From contig NZ_PVTP01000003.1 of assembly GCF_003003285.1 (NCBI RefSeq), positions 310,001 to 374,000 on the forward strand: 64,000 nt of DNA, written 5' to 3'. The notes under the pieces were generated by a model. That model saw only the letters and a list, made by a program, of their open reading frames with translations, was not told the origin of the DNA and made no database searches. Position numbers and translations under genes: made by a program. Below, piece by piece: positions 18,633 to 26,584 of this stretch (its first letter is position 1; every line of letters starts with the position of its first letter). The stretch is from Yoonia maritima. Its GTDB lineage: Bacteria > Pseudomonadota > Alphaproteobacteria > Rhodobacterales > Rhodobacteraceae.

Positions 18633-19724
18633 ATGCCGACTGAGCTTCATACAAATTTTACTGGTCTTGATTTCGTAAACCCATTCGTGCTGGCCTCTGC
18701 GCCGCCGACCGAAAGTAAGCGCAAAATTCTAAAGGCCTTTGAGGTTGGCTGGGGTGGTGTTGTCACCAAGACAATCGGTTTGCACCCTGTCGAAAACGTG
18801 GCAGGTCCAAAAACGATCTATCAACGCGCAAGCGAAACAAAACCTTATGTCTCGCGCATAAAGCGACCAGACACCGTGTCCCATTCTTCTTGGAATTGGG
18901 AGTTGATCTCGGATCAACCACTGGATCTATGGTTACCTGATTTAGAAGAAATCAAAACTACCTACCCCGATCGGATGCTTATCGGGTCGATCATGGCAGG
19001 TGCTGGCGGCGAAGAAGAAATGGACAATTGGCGCAAACTTGCAACGTCTTGCGTGAATGCCGGCTGCGATGCTCTCGAATTGAATATGTCATGCCCACAT
19101 ATGGACCGCAAAGACATGGGCGCGCATATCGCCAACGATGAAGAAATCATCAAATCAATTCTGAAAGCTGTCACCAGTGTTGTCGACGTGCCAATTTGGG
19201 TCAAACTGACACCATCAAGTTCCTCTCTGGTCGAAGGCGCAGCGGCGGCTTACGCTGCAGGAGCGTCTTCAATTTCACTTTGCAACACGTTCCCGTCGCT
19301 GCCCTTAATGGACCCCGAAACCATGAAGTTTGAGGTCGAAGTAGATGGCCTTGTTACTTCTGGTGGGCTTGGCGGATTAGCAATCTTGCACCAATCCTTG
19401 CAGCGTGTGTCAGATATTTCTCGCGCTTTCCCAGATAAATCTATCTCTGGTATTGGCGGAATTCGTGGTTTTCGCGAAGCGTTCAATTTCATTGTGCATG
19501 GCGCTGGCAACTTGCAAGTGTGCACGGCCGCGATGGAAGAAAAAGGCAGCGGTGGGATCGGCGTTAAGCTGATTCAAGAATTGAAAGACGACCTAAGCGA
19601 CTATCTGCAACGCAACAATTATTCATCAATTGAAGCGTTCCGCGGTGTCGCTCGCGAACGCATTGTCGAGCATTCTAAGGTGCGTAGAAAGAGCGACGAC
19701 TACACAGGTGGCTACGCGAAATAA
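18633..19724 (+). CDS. PreA-like dihydropyrimidine/dihydroorotate dehydrogenase, without ferredoxin domain
   Basis: 363 residues, FMN-binding TIM barrel: NPFVLASAPPTESKRKILKAF, GWGGVVTKTIG, LELNMSCPHMDRKDMGAH, WVKLTPSS, then GIGGIRGFREAFNFI with the phosphate-binding glycines. This matches PreA, the pyrimidine-reducing subunit of bacterial dihydropyrimidine dehydrogenase, but PreA normally has a C-terminal 2x[4Fe-4S] domain, and here the protein ends (DDYTGGYAK) before it. No PreT partner is adjacent. AGGGAT lies 8 nt before the ATG. The substrate remains open; a related dihydro-base or dihydroorotate is possible. Confidence 0.75.
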   Translation: MPTELHTNFTGLDFVNPFVLASAPPTESKRKILKAFEVGWGGVVTKTIGLHPVENVAGPKTIYQRASETKPYVSRIKRPDTVSHSSWNWELISDQPLDLWLPDLEEIKTTYPDRMLIGSIMAGAGGEEEMDNWRKLATSCVNAGCDALELNMSCPHMDRKDMGAHIANDEEIIKSILKAVTSVVDVPIWVKLTPSSSSLVEGAAAAYAAGASSISLCNTFPSLPLMDPETMKFEVEVDGLVTSGGLGGLAILHQSLQRVSDISRAFPDKSISGIGGIRGFREAFNFIVHGAGNLQVCTAAMEEKGSGGIGVKLIQELKDDLSDYLQRNNYSSIEAFRGVARERIVEHSKVRRKSDDYTGGYAK

Positions 19725-19746
19725 ACGTCGACGGCCTCTTACTTGC

Positions 19747-19784
19747 CCCTCCATGCACCACGAAAATGCGTGGAGGGTTCTTTT
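19747..19784 (+). terminator. Rho-independent terminator after the PreA-like gene
   Basis: CCCTCCATGCA and TGCGTGGAGGG pair over 11 bp (one G-U) with a 9-nt loop, followed by TTCTTTT. It begins 23 nt after the stop. Confidence 0.8.
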
Positions 19785-19808
19785 AAACTATGCAGGCTGA
19801 TGCATAGC

Positions 19809-20912
19809 CTACCCGACATGGAACAGCGTCGAAAACAGCTTTGGATCAAGGCTCTCGCTCGCGAATGTATCGCCTTCGGTAAGCACCGACACCGCGTCGT
19901 GGCTGTGCAAGCTTTCTTGGTGACTGGCGATCACGCGAAAATCTGAAACGCGGTCATCTTGTTGCAACTGTTCTGTGAACAACCGAACGGCGTCTTCGAC
20001 AAAGATCGGGTTGGCGGCGTTTAGTTCCGCAAAGGCCTGTTCGTCTTCGCGTTTGACCATGACTTGAGTTTCGGTTGACACGGCAGCACGGGCGCGATCG
20101 ATCAGATCTTCGAACCACAGACAATCGCCAGCCTCGTCAAGTAGCACAGAAATACGTGCCACGGACCGCTGCGAATGCGGGGTGGCCAGTTGTCCGCGGA
20201 ACTGGCGGGCGTGCTCGGATAATTCCAATGAACATGGGCAGGTTGACGAATAAACATAGTCAAGGTGCATGATCTTTTTTCGCACCCCTGCGCTTTCCAC
20301 TAATTCCAGTGCAATGTCGTAATATTGATAGCCAGACAGGCCTGACCGCAGACTTTCGACCTTCATTGGAAAGGAAAATCGCATCTGGATACGCGCGTCA
20401 AAGCTTTCGAGGTCGTTCTTATAGGCATCAAGCGCACGTTCGATCACATCAAAGCTGAACGTCTCTTCTGCGTGTTTATAAAACGTCCGCATGATCCGAG
20501 ACATGTTAATGCCCTTCTTTTCGGCATCGAGTGACACAGACCCAGTCACCGACGTTTCCAGTCGGATGTCGTCGCCATCACGAGTTCGAAAACGGATCGG
20601 CAGGCGAAAATTCGAAATTCCAACGTGCTGGATTTGCTGTTTTGCACCCTTGATCAGGCTTGACGGTCCATTCTGAAGATCAGGCATAGATGCTTTGTAT
20701 TCATCATCCACCTCAAACGCGTCTGGATAGGCGCGCGCCAAGGCTGGGTAGTTCGAAACCTCTTGACCCGGGATCAAACGCGACACCAGTGGGTCTAATG
20801 TCGCAACTTCTTCTGCTGTCACATCGGTAGCCCATCGGCGCAATACCGCAAGCGCCGCGTCGGCGTCTTCACGCGTTGGGGCTTTATCCAAATCAGCTAC
20901 GTGTACATTCAT
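19809..20912 (-). CDS. folE2: GTP cyclohydrolase I type IB
   Basis: 367 residues. FolE2 signatures: PDLQNGPSSLIKGAKQQIQHVGISNFRLP, TSVTGSVSLDAEKKGINMSRIMRTFY, YSSTCPCSLELSEHARQ with the metal-binding Cys, and VEDAVRLF near the end. It converts GTP to dihydroneopterin triphosphate for folate and other pterins, and unlike FolE does not strictly need zinc. I chose the ATG at 20912 because GGAGG is 7 nt upstream and the family starts MNV-like. The frame stays open for 62 codons upstream, including an ATG at 21020, discussed as a finding. The 304 bp up to metZ otherwise hold only the metZ terminator. Confidence 0.96.
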   Translation of the reverse strand: MNVHVADLDKAPTREDADAALAVLRRWATDVTAEEVATLDPLVSRLIPGQEVSNYPALARAYPDAFEVDDEYKASMPDLQNGPSSLIKGAKQQIQHVGISNFRLPIRFRTRDGDDIRLETSVTGSVSLDAEKKGINMSRIMRTFYKHAEETFSFDVIERALDAYKNDLESFDARIQMRFSFPMKVESLRSGLSGYQYYDIALELVESAGVRKKIMHLDYVYSSTCPCSLELSEHARQFRGQLATPHSQRSVARISVLLDEAGDCLWFEDLIDRARAAVSTETQVMVKREDEQAFAELNAANPIFVEDAVRLFTEQLQQDDRVSDFRVIASHQESLHSHDAVSVLTEGDTFASESLDPKLFSTLFHVG

Positions 20913-21180
20913 TTCCTGACCTCCAGCATCATGCTTTCCCTTTACTACATGGGGGTTTGCATGCGCGTTTTTAACCATGTCTTGATATATACGCAGAACA
21001 TCTTGGGTTGGATCAGTCATTTTACTGGCTTCCACTTTTGTCGCGAGAACGTAGATAACCATAACACGGTGATACGACGACAACAGCGCAATGATCATGG
21101 AAAGTTCATTTAGGTCATGATGTGGCGCCCTATGCCTTGGTCATTGTTCCAACCTTGGCAATAGCGCAGGGCAGATCATC

Positions 21181-21210
21181 TTACTGGCCCGATCGCTTTC
21201 GGGCCAGTAA
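21181..21210 (-). terminator. Terminator after metZ
   Basis: TTACTGGCCCG and CGGGCCAGTAA form a perfect 11-bp stem with an 8-nt loop, starting 7 nt after the metZ stop. On the minus strand no long T run follows, but stem strength and position support termination. Confidence 0.75.
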
Positions 21211-21216
21211 ATATCC

Positions 21217-22395
21217 TTAGACTTTATCTAGGGCTGCCATCAGATCAGCAATCAGGTCAGCCGGGTCTTCAAGCCCAACTGACAACCGGATCAAACCCAT
21301 GGAAATACCTAACGTGTCTTTTTGATCTTGCGGCAACCGCTGGTGGGTTGTCGTCGAAGGGTGGGTTACAATGGATTTCGCGTCGGCAAAGTTGTTTGAA
21401 ATTGTGAAAATTTCCAGCGCATTGATAAAGCGAAAGCAAGCCTCGCGACCGCCCGCTACTTCAAATGCCAAGACCGTGCCCCCTGATGGCGCATGCGACT
21501 GGGCCAATGCCTGTTGTGGGTGGGCCTCATGCGTTGGGTAACGCACATGCGTCAGCCTGGGGTGGCCATTCAACGCCTCCGCGACTTGGAGTGCCGCCGT
21601 ACATTGCGCCCGCACACGCAGGTCAATCGTTTCAAGCGCCTTAAGGTGCGACCACGCCGTAAACGGATTCATCGCTCCGCCCGTATGCTTCATGTAGGTT
21701 TCAATCGGCCCACGGATAAGTTCACGTGATCCACAAATCGCGCCGCCTAGCATACGACCCTGCCCGTCGACGTGCTTTGTTGTTGAAATCACAGCAATGT
21801 CTGCACCGTGTTCACTTGCATATGAAAACACAGGGGTGGCCATTGCATCATCTACGACAACCAAAGCCCCAACAGCATGCGCTGCCGCAACCACATGTGC
21901 CATATCGACGATCTCAAGTGTCGGGTTTGAGATGCTTTCGAAAAACACCAATTTTGTGTCTGGACGGATCGCAGCATCCCATGCCGCGTTATCCATGCCG
22001 TCAACCAAAGTAATCTCAACGCCAAAACGGCCTAAAACGTCTTCAAGAACATACAGACACGATCCGAACAACGCACGTGACGACACAACATGATCGCCAG
22101 CTTTCAGTAGGGCGGTCAACGCACCTGTGACAGCAGCCATGCCTGACGTACATGCAAAACAATCCTCATACCCCAGCAACGTTGCGATACGGTCCTCGAA
22201 CATACGCACAGTCGGGTTACCGTAGCGCGCATAGATAAATTCATCGTCGCCTAGTTGAACAAAACGCGCTTCGGCATCTTCTGCCGTTTCATAGACAAAG
22301 CCCTGCGTCATAAAGATCGCTTCGCTGACCTCACCGTATTGGCTGCGCCGTGTTCCTGCATGCACCGCTTTGGTACGTTTGCTCCAATTTTTCAT
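21217..22395 (-). CDS. metZ: O-succinylhomoserine sulfhydrylase
   Basis: 392 residues, Cys/Met-metabolism PLP enzyme. FIYARYGNPTVRMFE binds cofactor phosphate, and Lys207 in VISTTKHVDGQGR forms the Schiff base. FTISNNFADAKSIVTHPSTTTHQRL is typical of the MetZ/MetB group. It makes homocysteine directly from O-succinylhomoserine and sulfide in methionine synthesis. The ATG at 22395 has GCGGGG at a good distance; ATG at 22401 is also possible. Control is by the SAM-II riboswitch and terminator upstream, which fits its product pathway. Confidence 0.95.
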   Translation of the reverse strand: MKNWSKRTKAVHAGTRRSQYGEVSEAIFMTQGFVYETAEDAEARFVQLGDDEFIYARYGNPTVRMFEDRIATLLGYEDCFACTSGMAAVTGALTALLKAGDHVVSSRALFGSCLYVLEDVLGRFGVEITLVDGMDNAAWDAAIRPDTKLVFFESISNPTLEIVDMAHVVAAAHAVGALVVVDDAMATPVFSYASEHGADIAVISTTKHVDGQGRMLGGAICGSRELIRGPIETYMKHTGGAMNPFTAWSHLKALETIDLRVRAQCTAALQVAEALNGHPRLTHVRYPTHEAHPQQALAQSHAPSGGTVLAFEVAGGREACFRFINALEIFTISNNFADAKSIVTHPSTTTHQRLPQDQKDTLGISMGLIRLSVGLEDPADLIADLMAALDKV

Positions 22396-22422
22396 CGTCA
22401 TATCCCCGCGCATTTACGCATT

Positions 22423-22442
22423 AAAAAACCCCGACACCGGGA
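22423..22442 (-). terminator. Intrinsic terminator in the metZ leader (attenuator)
   Basis: On the minus strand TCCCG-GTGT-CGGGG is followed at once by TTTTTT. The stem is short (5 bp) but the T run is complete. It lies between the SAM-II aptamer and the metZ ribosome site. No gene precedes it on this strand, so it should act as a riboswitch-controlled attenuator. Confidence 0.65.
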
Positions 22443-22469
22443 AAAGGGTATCGAGGCAGTATAAACCGC

Positions 22470-22525
22470 AACCCTCTTTAGCAGAATGTTTAACGTGGCC
22501 CGCAATCTGGTAACAAATCGCCACC
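22470..22525 (-). promoter_or_regulatory. SAM-II riboswitch (S-adenosylmethionine)
   Basis: The minus strand shows the SAM-II layout. P1 is GTGGC with GCCAC; the loop starts GATTTG; the pseudoknot pairs CAGA (in ACCAGA) with TCTG and ACC with the terminal GGT; and the conserved 3' element GCTAAAGAGGG is present. P1 flanks CACGTTAAAC, also a family hallmark. It lies 75 nt upstream of metZ, the expected gene class in alphaproteobacteria. SAM binding should lower metZ expression. Confidence 0.9.
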
Positions 22526-22696
22526 TCGTTTGCATATGCCTCATGCAGATATACGTCAAGAAGCACGTGTCATCGCGAACGCAGGCATAGGTGAAACCTG
22601 ATCCACGTGAACTGCGGCGCAAATATATGGGCCTGCTGCAACGCTTTCTTAAACCTGTCGGGTTAGCGTCAGTACAGTCTTTTATCAGGTGAAATT

Positions 22697-23026
22697 ATGC
22701 AACATCGTTCTCATAGATACCGCACCCAATACCCAGTTGAAATGCGCACCCCAGCTGGTGTTGTGATGGGGAAAATCGCTGACGTGAATAATCACGGTGC
22801 CCGGATCGAACGCGCCCGACCAATGCTTCGTGGCAGCAAGGTTTCGTTCAATGTTTTAGGCCGACCCGTCAATGGCGTCGTGGTATGGTCGACCAGCGAT
22901 CAAGTTGGGATCATCTTTCGCCCACACATCAACGACGATATTCTTGATACATTACGCTATCGGCGCGATGCTCGCGCTGGATCACATCGCGGTGCGGTTG
23001 GATTTGGATTAATGGAAATGCGTTAA
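22697..23026 (+). CDS. PilZ domain protein
   Basis: 109 residues. The N-terminus has RSHRYRTQYPVEM, an Arg-rich RxxxR-like element, followed by GKIADVNNHGARIE, where the usual D/N-x-S-x-x-G element is D-V-N-N-H-G-A. The later strands VSFNVLGRPVNGVVVW and GIIFRP complete the barrel. PilZ domains bind cyclic di-GMP; the Asn-for-Ser substitution leaves binding uncertain. It is a single-gene unit divergent from metZ and overlaps the stop of convergent yciB by 4 bp. The 301-bp gap before it holds the SAM-II riboswitch and attenuator on the other strand. Confidence 0.8.
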   Translation: MQHRSHRYRTQYPVEMRTPAGVVMGKIADVNNHGARIERARPMLRGSKVSFNVLGRPVNGVVVWSTSDQVGIIFRPHINDDILDTLRYRRDARAGSHRGAVGFGLMEMR

Positions 23027-23637
23027 TCGGGAATGTTTTTCGCGTCTTCTTCTATCAGGTACTTTTGTAGCCCGACGATTTGCACCCAAAGGAAAACAAA
23101 CAACGCGGCCGGGAATGCAAAGGTTTCCAGCTTGACCCACAAATCTGTTGATTGGGTCCGCCAAATGATTTCATTTGCGACCGCTAAAACAACAAACATG
23201 CCCGTCACGCGTTTTGTGAAAATCATCCAGCCTTCACGCTCCATCGGCAGGAATTCTTCCATGACGTACTGCAAATAGCTTTGGCCCCGGAGCAGCCCAA
23301 CCCCAAGAATGCCTGCCATAAAACCGTACACAATCGTGGTTTTCATTTTAAAGAAACGCTCATCGTTAAAATAAGCGGTCAGACCACCGAAAAAGATCAC
23401 CATGAATGCCGTGAATACCTGCATCCGGCTTAGCTTACCTGTCAGTTTCCACAAGATCGCCATCGACAGCAATAGGATCGGAATGAACACCAGCGCAGAC
23501 ACGATAAAGCCGGTATATTCCGTTCCGCCAATCAGATAGGTTTCTTCTTTAATCCTCACATAGATCAAGAAAAAAGCCAGCGTCGGACCAAGTTCAAGCA
23601 CCTGCTTCACGACGGGATTGATCTGTTTTTCTGGCAT
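23023..23637 (-). CDS. yciB: Inner membrane septation protein YciB (IspA/IspZ)
   Basis: 204 residues with about six hydrophobic helices. VLELGPTLAFFLIYVR near the N-terminus, GGLTAYFNDERFFKMKTTIVY and WRTQSTDLWVKLETF in the second half are family signatures. It is an integral membrane protein linked to cell envelope synthesis and division. A charged tail (LIEEDAKNIPD) is cytoplasmic. Last gene of the ftsY operon on the minus strand, 11 nt after the EamA gene. Confidence 0.93.
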   Translation of the reverse strand: MPEKQINPVVKQVLELGPTLAFFLIYVRIKEETYLIGGTEYTGFIVSALVFIPILLLSMAILWKLTGKLSRMQVFTAFMVIFFGGLTAYFNDERFFKMKTTIVYGFMAGILGVGLLRGQSYLQYVMEEFLPMEREGWMIFTKRVTGMFVVLAVANEIIWRTQSTDLWVKLETFAFPAALFVFLWVQIVGLQKYLIEEDAKNIPD

Positions 23638-23648
23638 GGATGTCTCCT

Positions 23649-24560
23649 TTAGCCTCCCATCTCTACGATCACAGCGCCTAGTGCAACCAGCGCCATTAAG
23701 AACAGGCGCCGCGGTCCGACTTTTTCACCTAAAATGAACCAACCGATCAACGCAGCAAACACAGTTGACGTTTCGCGCAGAACTGCCGCCTCACCGACTT
23801 TATCAAGGCGAGTTGCCATCATCACGCCGCCAAAGCTGACCCACGCGATCAGCGCCCCGGCAAGCCCACGCCACATCAACGGACGCAGCACAGGCGGGTT
23901 TTCCATACGGCGATAGCGCCAGACCGCAAGAATTGGCATGTCGATTGCGGTCACAAAAAAGAACCACGCCAAGAACGTAAATGGATCAGGTGATTGCCGG
24001 ATGCCATAGGCATCATACGTCGTATAAAGCGCAACCAGCATCCCGCAGACCAAGGCCCACAACAGCCCAGTCTTAAGCGAGGCAAGATCAATCACCTCTT
24101 CCGACAAGTTCCGTAGTGCCAGCAACAAAATCCCGCCTGACAGGCAGGCAACACCGACCCACTGCACCGCGCTAAAGTGTTCACCAAAGAACAGCGACGC
24201 CGCGAAAACTGTAACCAATGGCCCGGTGCCGCGCACAACCGGATAAACGACTGTATATGCAGCCTTTTCATACGCCAGCGCCATTGTGACCTTATATGCA
24301 AAATGCACGACAATTGCCCCGACAAGCACCAGCGCAGTCGCTGCATTAGGCCATGGCACCAAAAACAGTGCAACCGGTGCCGAAATCACGGCAAGCCAAG
24401 CATCAATCGCCCCACGCGATAGCCAAGGGTCATAACGTCCCTTTTGTAAGGCCCCAAAAAACGCATGTGCCACTGCGGACACCAATGCAAGTATCGTCGC
24501 AAGTCTCGCACCCTCTGGGGTGCCCGCAATCGATACCAGCCAATCAGCTAGATTGTTCAA
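23649..24560 (-). CDS. EamA/DMT-family transporter
   Basis: 303 residues, ten hydrophobic segments in two EamA repeats (about 10-140 and 165-300). VYPVVRGTGPLVTVFAASLFFGE and RETSTVFAALIGWFILGEKVG are the paired repeat signatures. Members export metabolites such as amino acids or drugs; the substrate is not readable. The start overlaps the preceding gene by 4 bp, so it is coupled to the ftsY operon. Confidence 0.9.
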   Translation of the reverse strand: MNNLADWLVSIAGTPEGARLATILALVSAVAHAFFGALQKGRYDPWLSRGAIDAWLAVISAPVALFLVPWPNAATALVLVGAIVVHFAYKVTMALAYEKAAYTVVYPVVRGTGPLVTVFAASLFFGEHFSAVQWVGVACLSGGILLLALRNLSEEVIDLASLKTGLLWALVCGMLVALYTTYDAYGIRQSPDPFTFLAWFFFVTAIDMPILAVWRYRRMENPPVLRPLMWRGLAGALIAWVSFGGVMMATRLDKVGEAAVLRETSTVFAALIGWFILGEKVGPRRLFLMALVALGAVIVEMGG

Positions 24561-25423
24561 AATTCACCTGACTTCCAAGAAACATCGATGGTCACACCAG
24601 ACAAAGCAACACCAACCGCAGTCGCGATATCATCATCACTATGCGCGTCAGGCATATTCAAGAACGGCAATGCCGCCTGCATGATACCCAAGCCAGATTC
24701 TGAGCTGATCTCAACATCAATTGTGCCTTCTTTATCGGCGACCATCGCGAGAAATGCCTGACGACTGTCAGTGCTGACATTCCAACGCGGCACGTCGCGT
24801 AAAGCACTTCCAACACTAACGCGGTTTACATCCGACAGATCGACATCGAGATCGTCCAACAATGGCTGGTTTACCACGACTTGTGCCCGCAGATCGGACA
24901 TGCGCATACCGATTAAACTGGTTTGCATATTCCCAATCGAGCTAAAATAAGCACCATCCATGATCATGCTTGCAGCTATTCCGCTACCGTCTTCATGGCG
25001 CAAGGTGTAGCTCTCAACGATAAGCTGACCTTCTTCGGGCATACGGCGCAATCGCAATGACGCGTCATAATTGCGTGTTCCGACCTCGAAATCGCTCAAT
25101 CTGACTGCCATCGCATCCGGCAAGCCTTGTCCATTGAGGAGTGGATCAACCGTTTCGATACGAAAACCCAATCCGGACACCCCCTTAGCACGCCATGATG
25201 ACTGAGCCGCACCATCCCAGCCAAGCTGCCGATCGTGAACTTCGCACCATCCATCCGCGGCTAATTCAACCTTTGTTTGGGTAAACGCTTGAAATATTTC
25301 TCTATAGGGAATGACGGCATCTTTGAGCGCATCCCAGCTGTTTTGGCAAATTTCGGAAGTCATCGTGTCATAGGCGAATGCTGGTGATGCTGTCAGACAT
25401 GCCGCAGCGATGAACGCCTTCAT
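24557..25423 (-). CDS. Hypothetical exported protein in the ftsY operon
   Basis: 288 residues. A signal peptide (MKAFIAAACLTASPAFA) with cleavage near residue 17 is clear. The mature part has a Cys pair (about residues 26 and 59) that might form a disulfide, alternates beta-type strands and contains no motif I recognise. It overlaps both ftsY (upstream) and the EamA gene (downstream) by 4 bp, so it is a genuine translated gene. Its position between ftsY and a membrane transporter gives no firm function. Weak resemblance to DUF2125-like periplasmic proteins is a guess only. Confidence 0.75.
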   Translation of the reverse strand: MKAFIAAACLTASPAFAYDTMTSEICQNSWDALKDAVIPYREIFQAFTQTKVELAADGWCEVHDRQLGWDGAAQSSWRAKGVSGLGFRIETVDPLLNGQGLPDAMAVRLSDFEVGTRNYDASLRLRRMPEEGQLIVESYTLRHEDGSGIAASMIMDGAYFSSIGNMQTSLIGMRMSDLRAQVVVNQPLLDDLDVDLSDVNRVSVGSALRDVPRWNVSTDSRQAFLAMVADKEGTIDVEISSESGLGIMQAALPFLNMPDAHSDDDIATAVGVALSGVTIDVSWKSGEF

Positions 25424-26517
25424 GCCTCAACCCCAACCAGCGCCGATGCGAATTCTTCGGGATCAAAGGGCGCAAGGTCATCGATCTGCTCACCAACGCC
25501 AATCGCGTGAATAGGCAGGCCGAATTGGTCGGCCAATGCGACCAGCACGCCGCCCTTTGCCGTGCCATCCAGCTTAGTCATCACCAATCCAGACACATCT
25601 GCGAGTTCTTGGAACACCTTGACCTGCTGCACAGCGTTTTGGCCTGTCGTGGCATCAAGAACCAACAGCGTGTTGTGCGGCGCATCAGGGTCCTTTTTGC
25701 GGATCACCCGCACGATCTTAGATAATTCTTCCATCAGGTCGGTCCGGTTTTGCAGACGCCCAGCAGTGTCGATCATCAACAGATCCGCACCATCAGCTTC
25801 GGCCTGTGTCATGGCATCAAATGCAAGGCTCGCGGGGTCGGACCCTTCGGGGGCTGTCAGCACAGGCACACCCGCGCGATCACCCCATACCTGCAACTGT
25901 TCAACGGCAGCAGCACGGAATGTATCACCCGCAGCGATAACGACCTTTTTGCCGGCCGCCTGAAACTGGCTAGCTAGCTTACCGATTGTCGTTGTCTTAC
26001 CTGCGCCATTCACGCCAACGACCAGAACCACCTGCGGTTTCTTCGCATAAAGCGGCATGGCCCGCGCGACAGGTTCCATGATCCGCGTGATCTCATCCGC
26101 CATGAGCTGTTTGATTTCAGCCACCGACAGTTTCTTGCCCAAGCGCCCTTCGGCCATGTTCGCCGTGACGCGCAGCGCGGTATCCACACCCATGTCAGCC
26201 GTAATCAGCAATTCTTCAAGCTGCTCTAGCATCTCATCGTCAAGCGTGCGGCGCACAACGGTTGCCTGTTCAGCACCGAACATACGACCCAGAATACCTG
26301 ATTTCTTAGGGACTTCTGGAGCGTCTTTGACCTGCTCAAGTTCATCAACGGCCACTTCAGGTTCCGGGACCGGCGTAGGCTCGGGTACTTCGACCTTGGG
26401 CGTCTCAACGACGGGCGGTTCTTCTACCCCGCCCTCGCTTACGATCGCGTCCAGACCTTCGTCAATTTTGGAAGATGATCCCGTTAGCCGATCTTTGAGC
26501 TTTTTGAAAAACGACAT
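25420..26517 (-). CDS. ftsY: Signal recognition particle receptor FtsY
   Basis: 365 residues. An acidic, proline-rich A region (about 1-70, VEEPPVVETPKVEVPEP) contacts the membrane and translocon. The NG domain follows: GVNGAGKTTTIGKLA (G1), DTFRAAAVEQL, DTAGR (G3), TKLDGTAKGG (G4/G5) and GVGEQIDDLAPF. It is the GTPase docking ribosome-SRP complexes at the SecYEG translocon. First gene of an operon with a hypothetical protein, an EamA transporter and yciB. Confidence 0.97.
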   Translation of the reverse strand: MSFFKKLKDRLTGSSSKIDEGLDAIVSEGGVEEPPVVETPKVEVPEPTPVPEPEVAVDELEQVKDAPEVPKKSGILGRMFGAEQATVVRRTLDDEMLEQLEELLITADMGVDTALRVTANMAEGRLGKKLSVAEIKQLMADEITRIMEPVARAMPLYAKKPQVVLVVGVNGAGKTTTIGKLASQFQAAGKKVVIAAGDTFRAAAVEQLQVWGDRAGVPVLTAPEGSDPASLAFDAMTQAEADGADLLMIDTAGRLQNRTDLMEELSKIVRVIRKKDPDAPHNTLLVLDATTGQNAVQQVKVFQELADVSGLVMTKLDGTAKGGVLVALADQFGLPIHAIGVGEQIDDLAPFDPEEFASALVGVEA

Positions 26518-26584
26518 ACGCCAGCGCCTTTGGTAAATTACGTCTTATGACCTAATCCCTTGGGCAGTGATTGAAAAGACCCGG

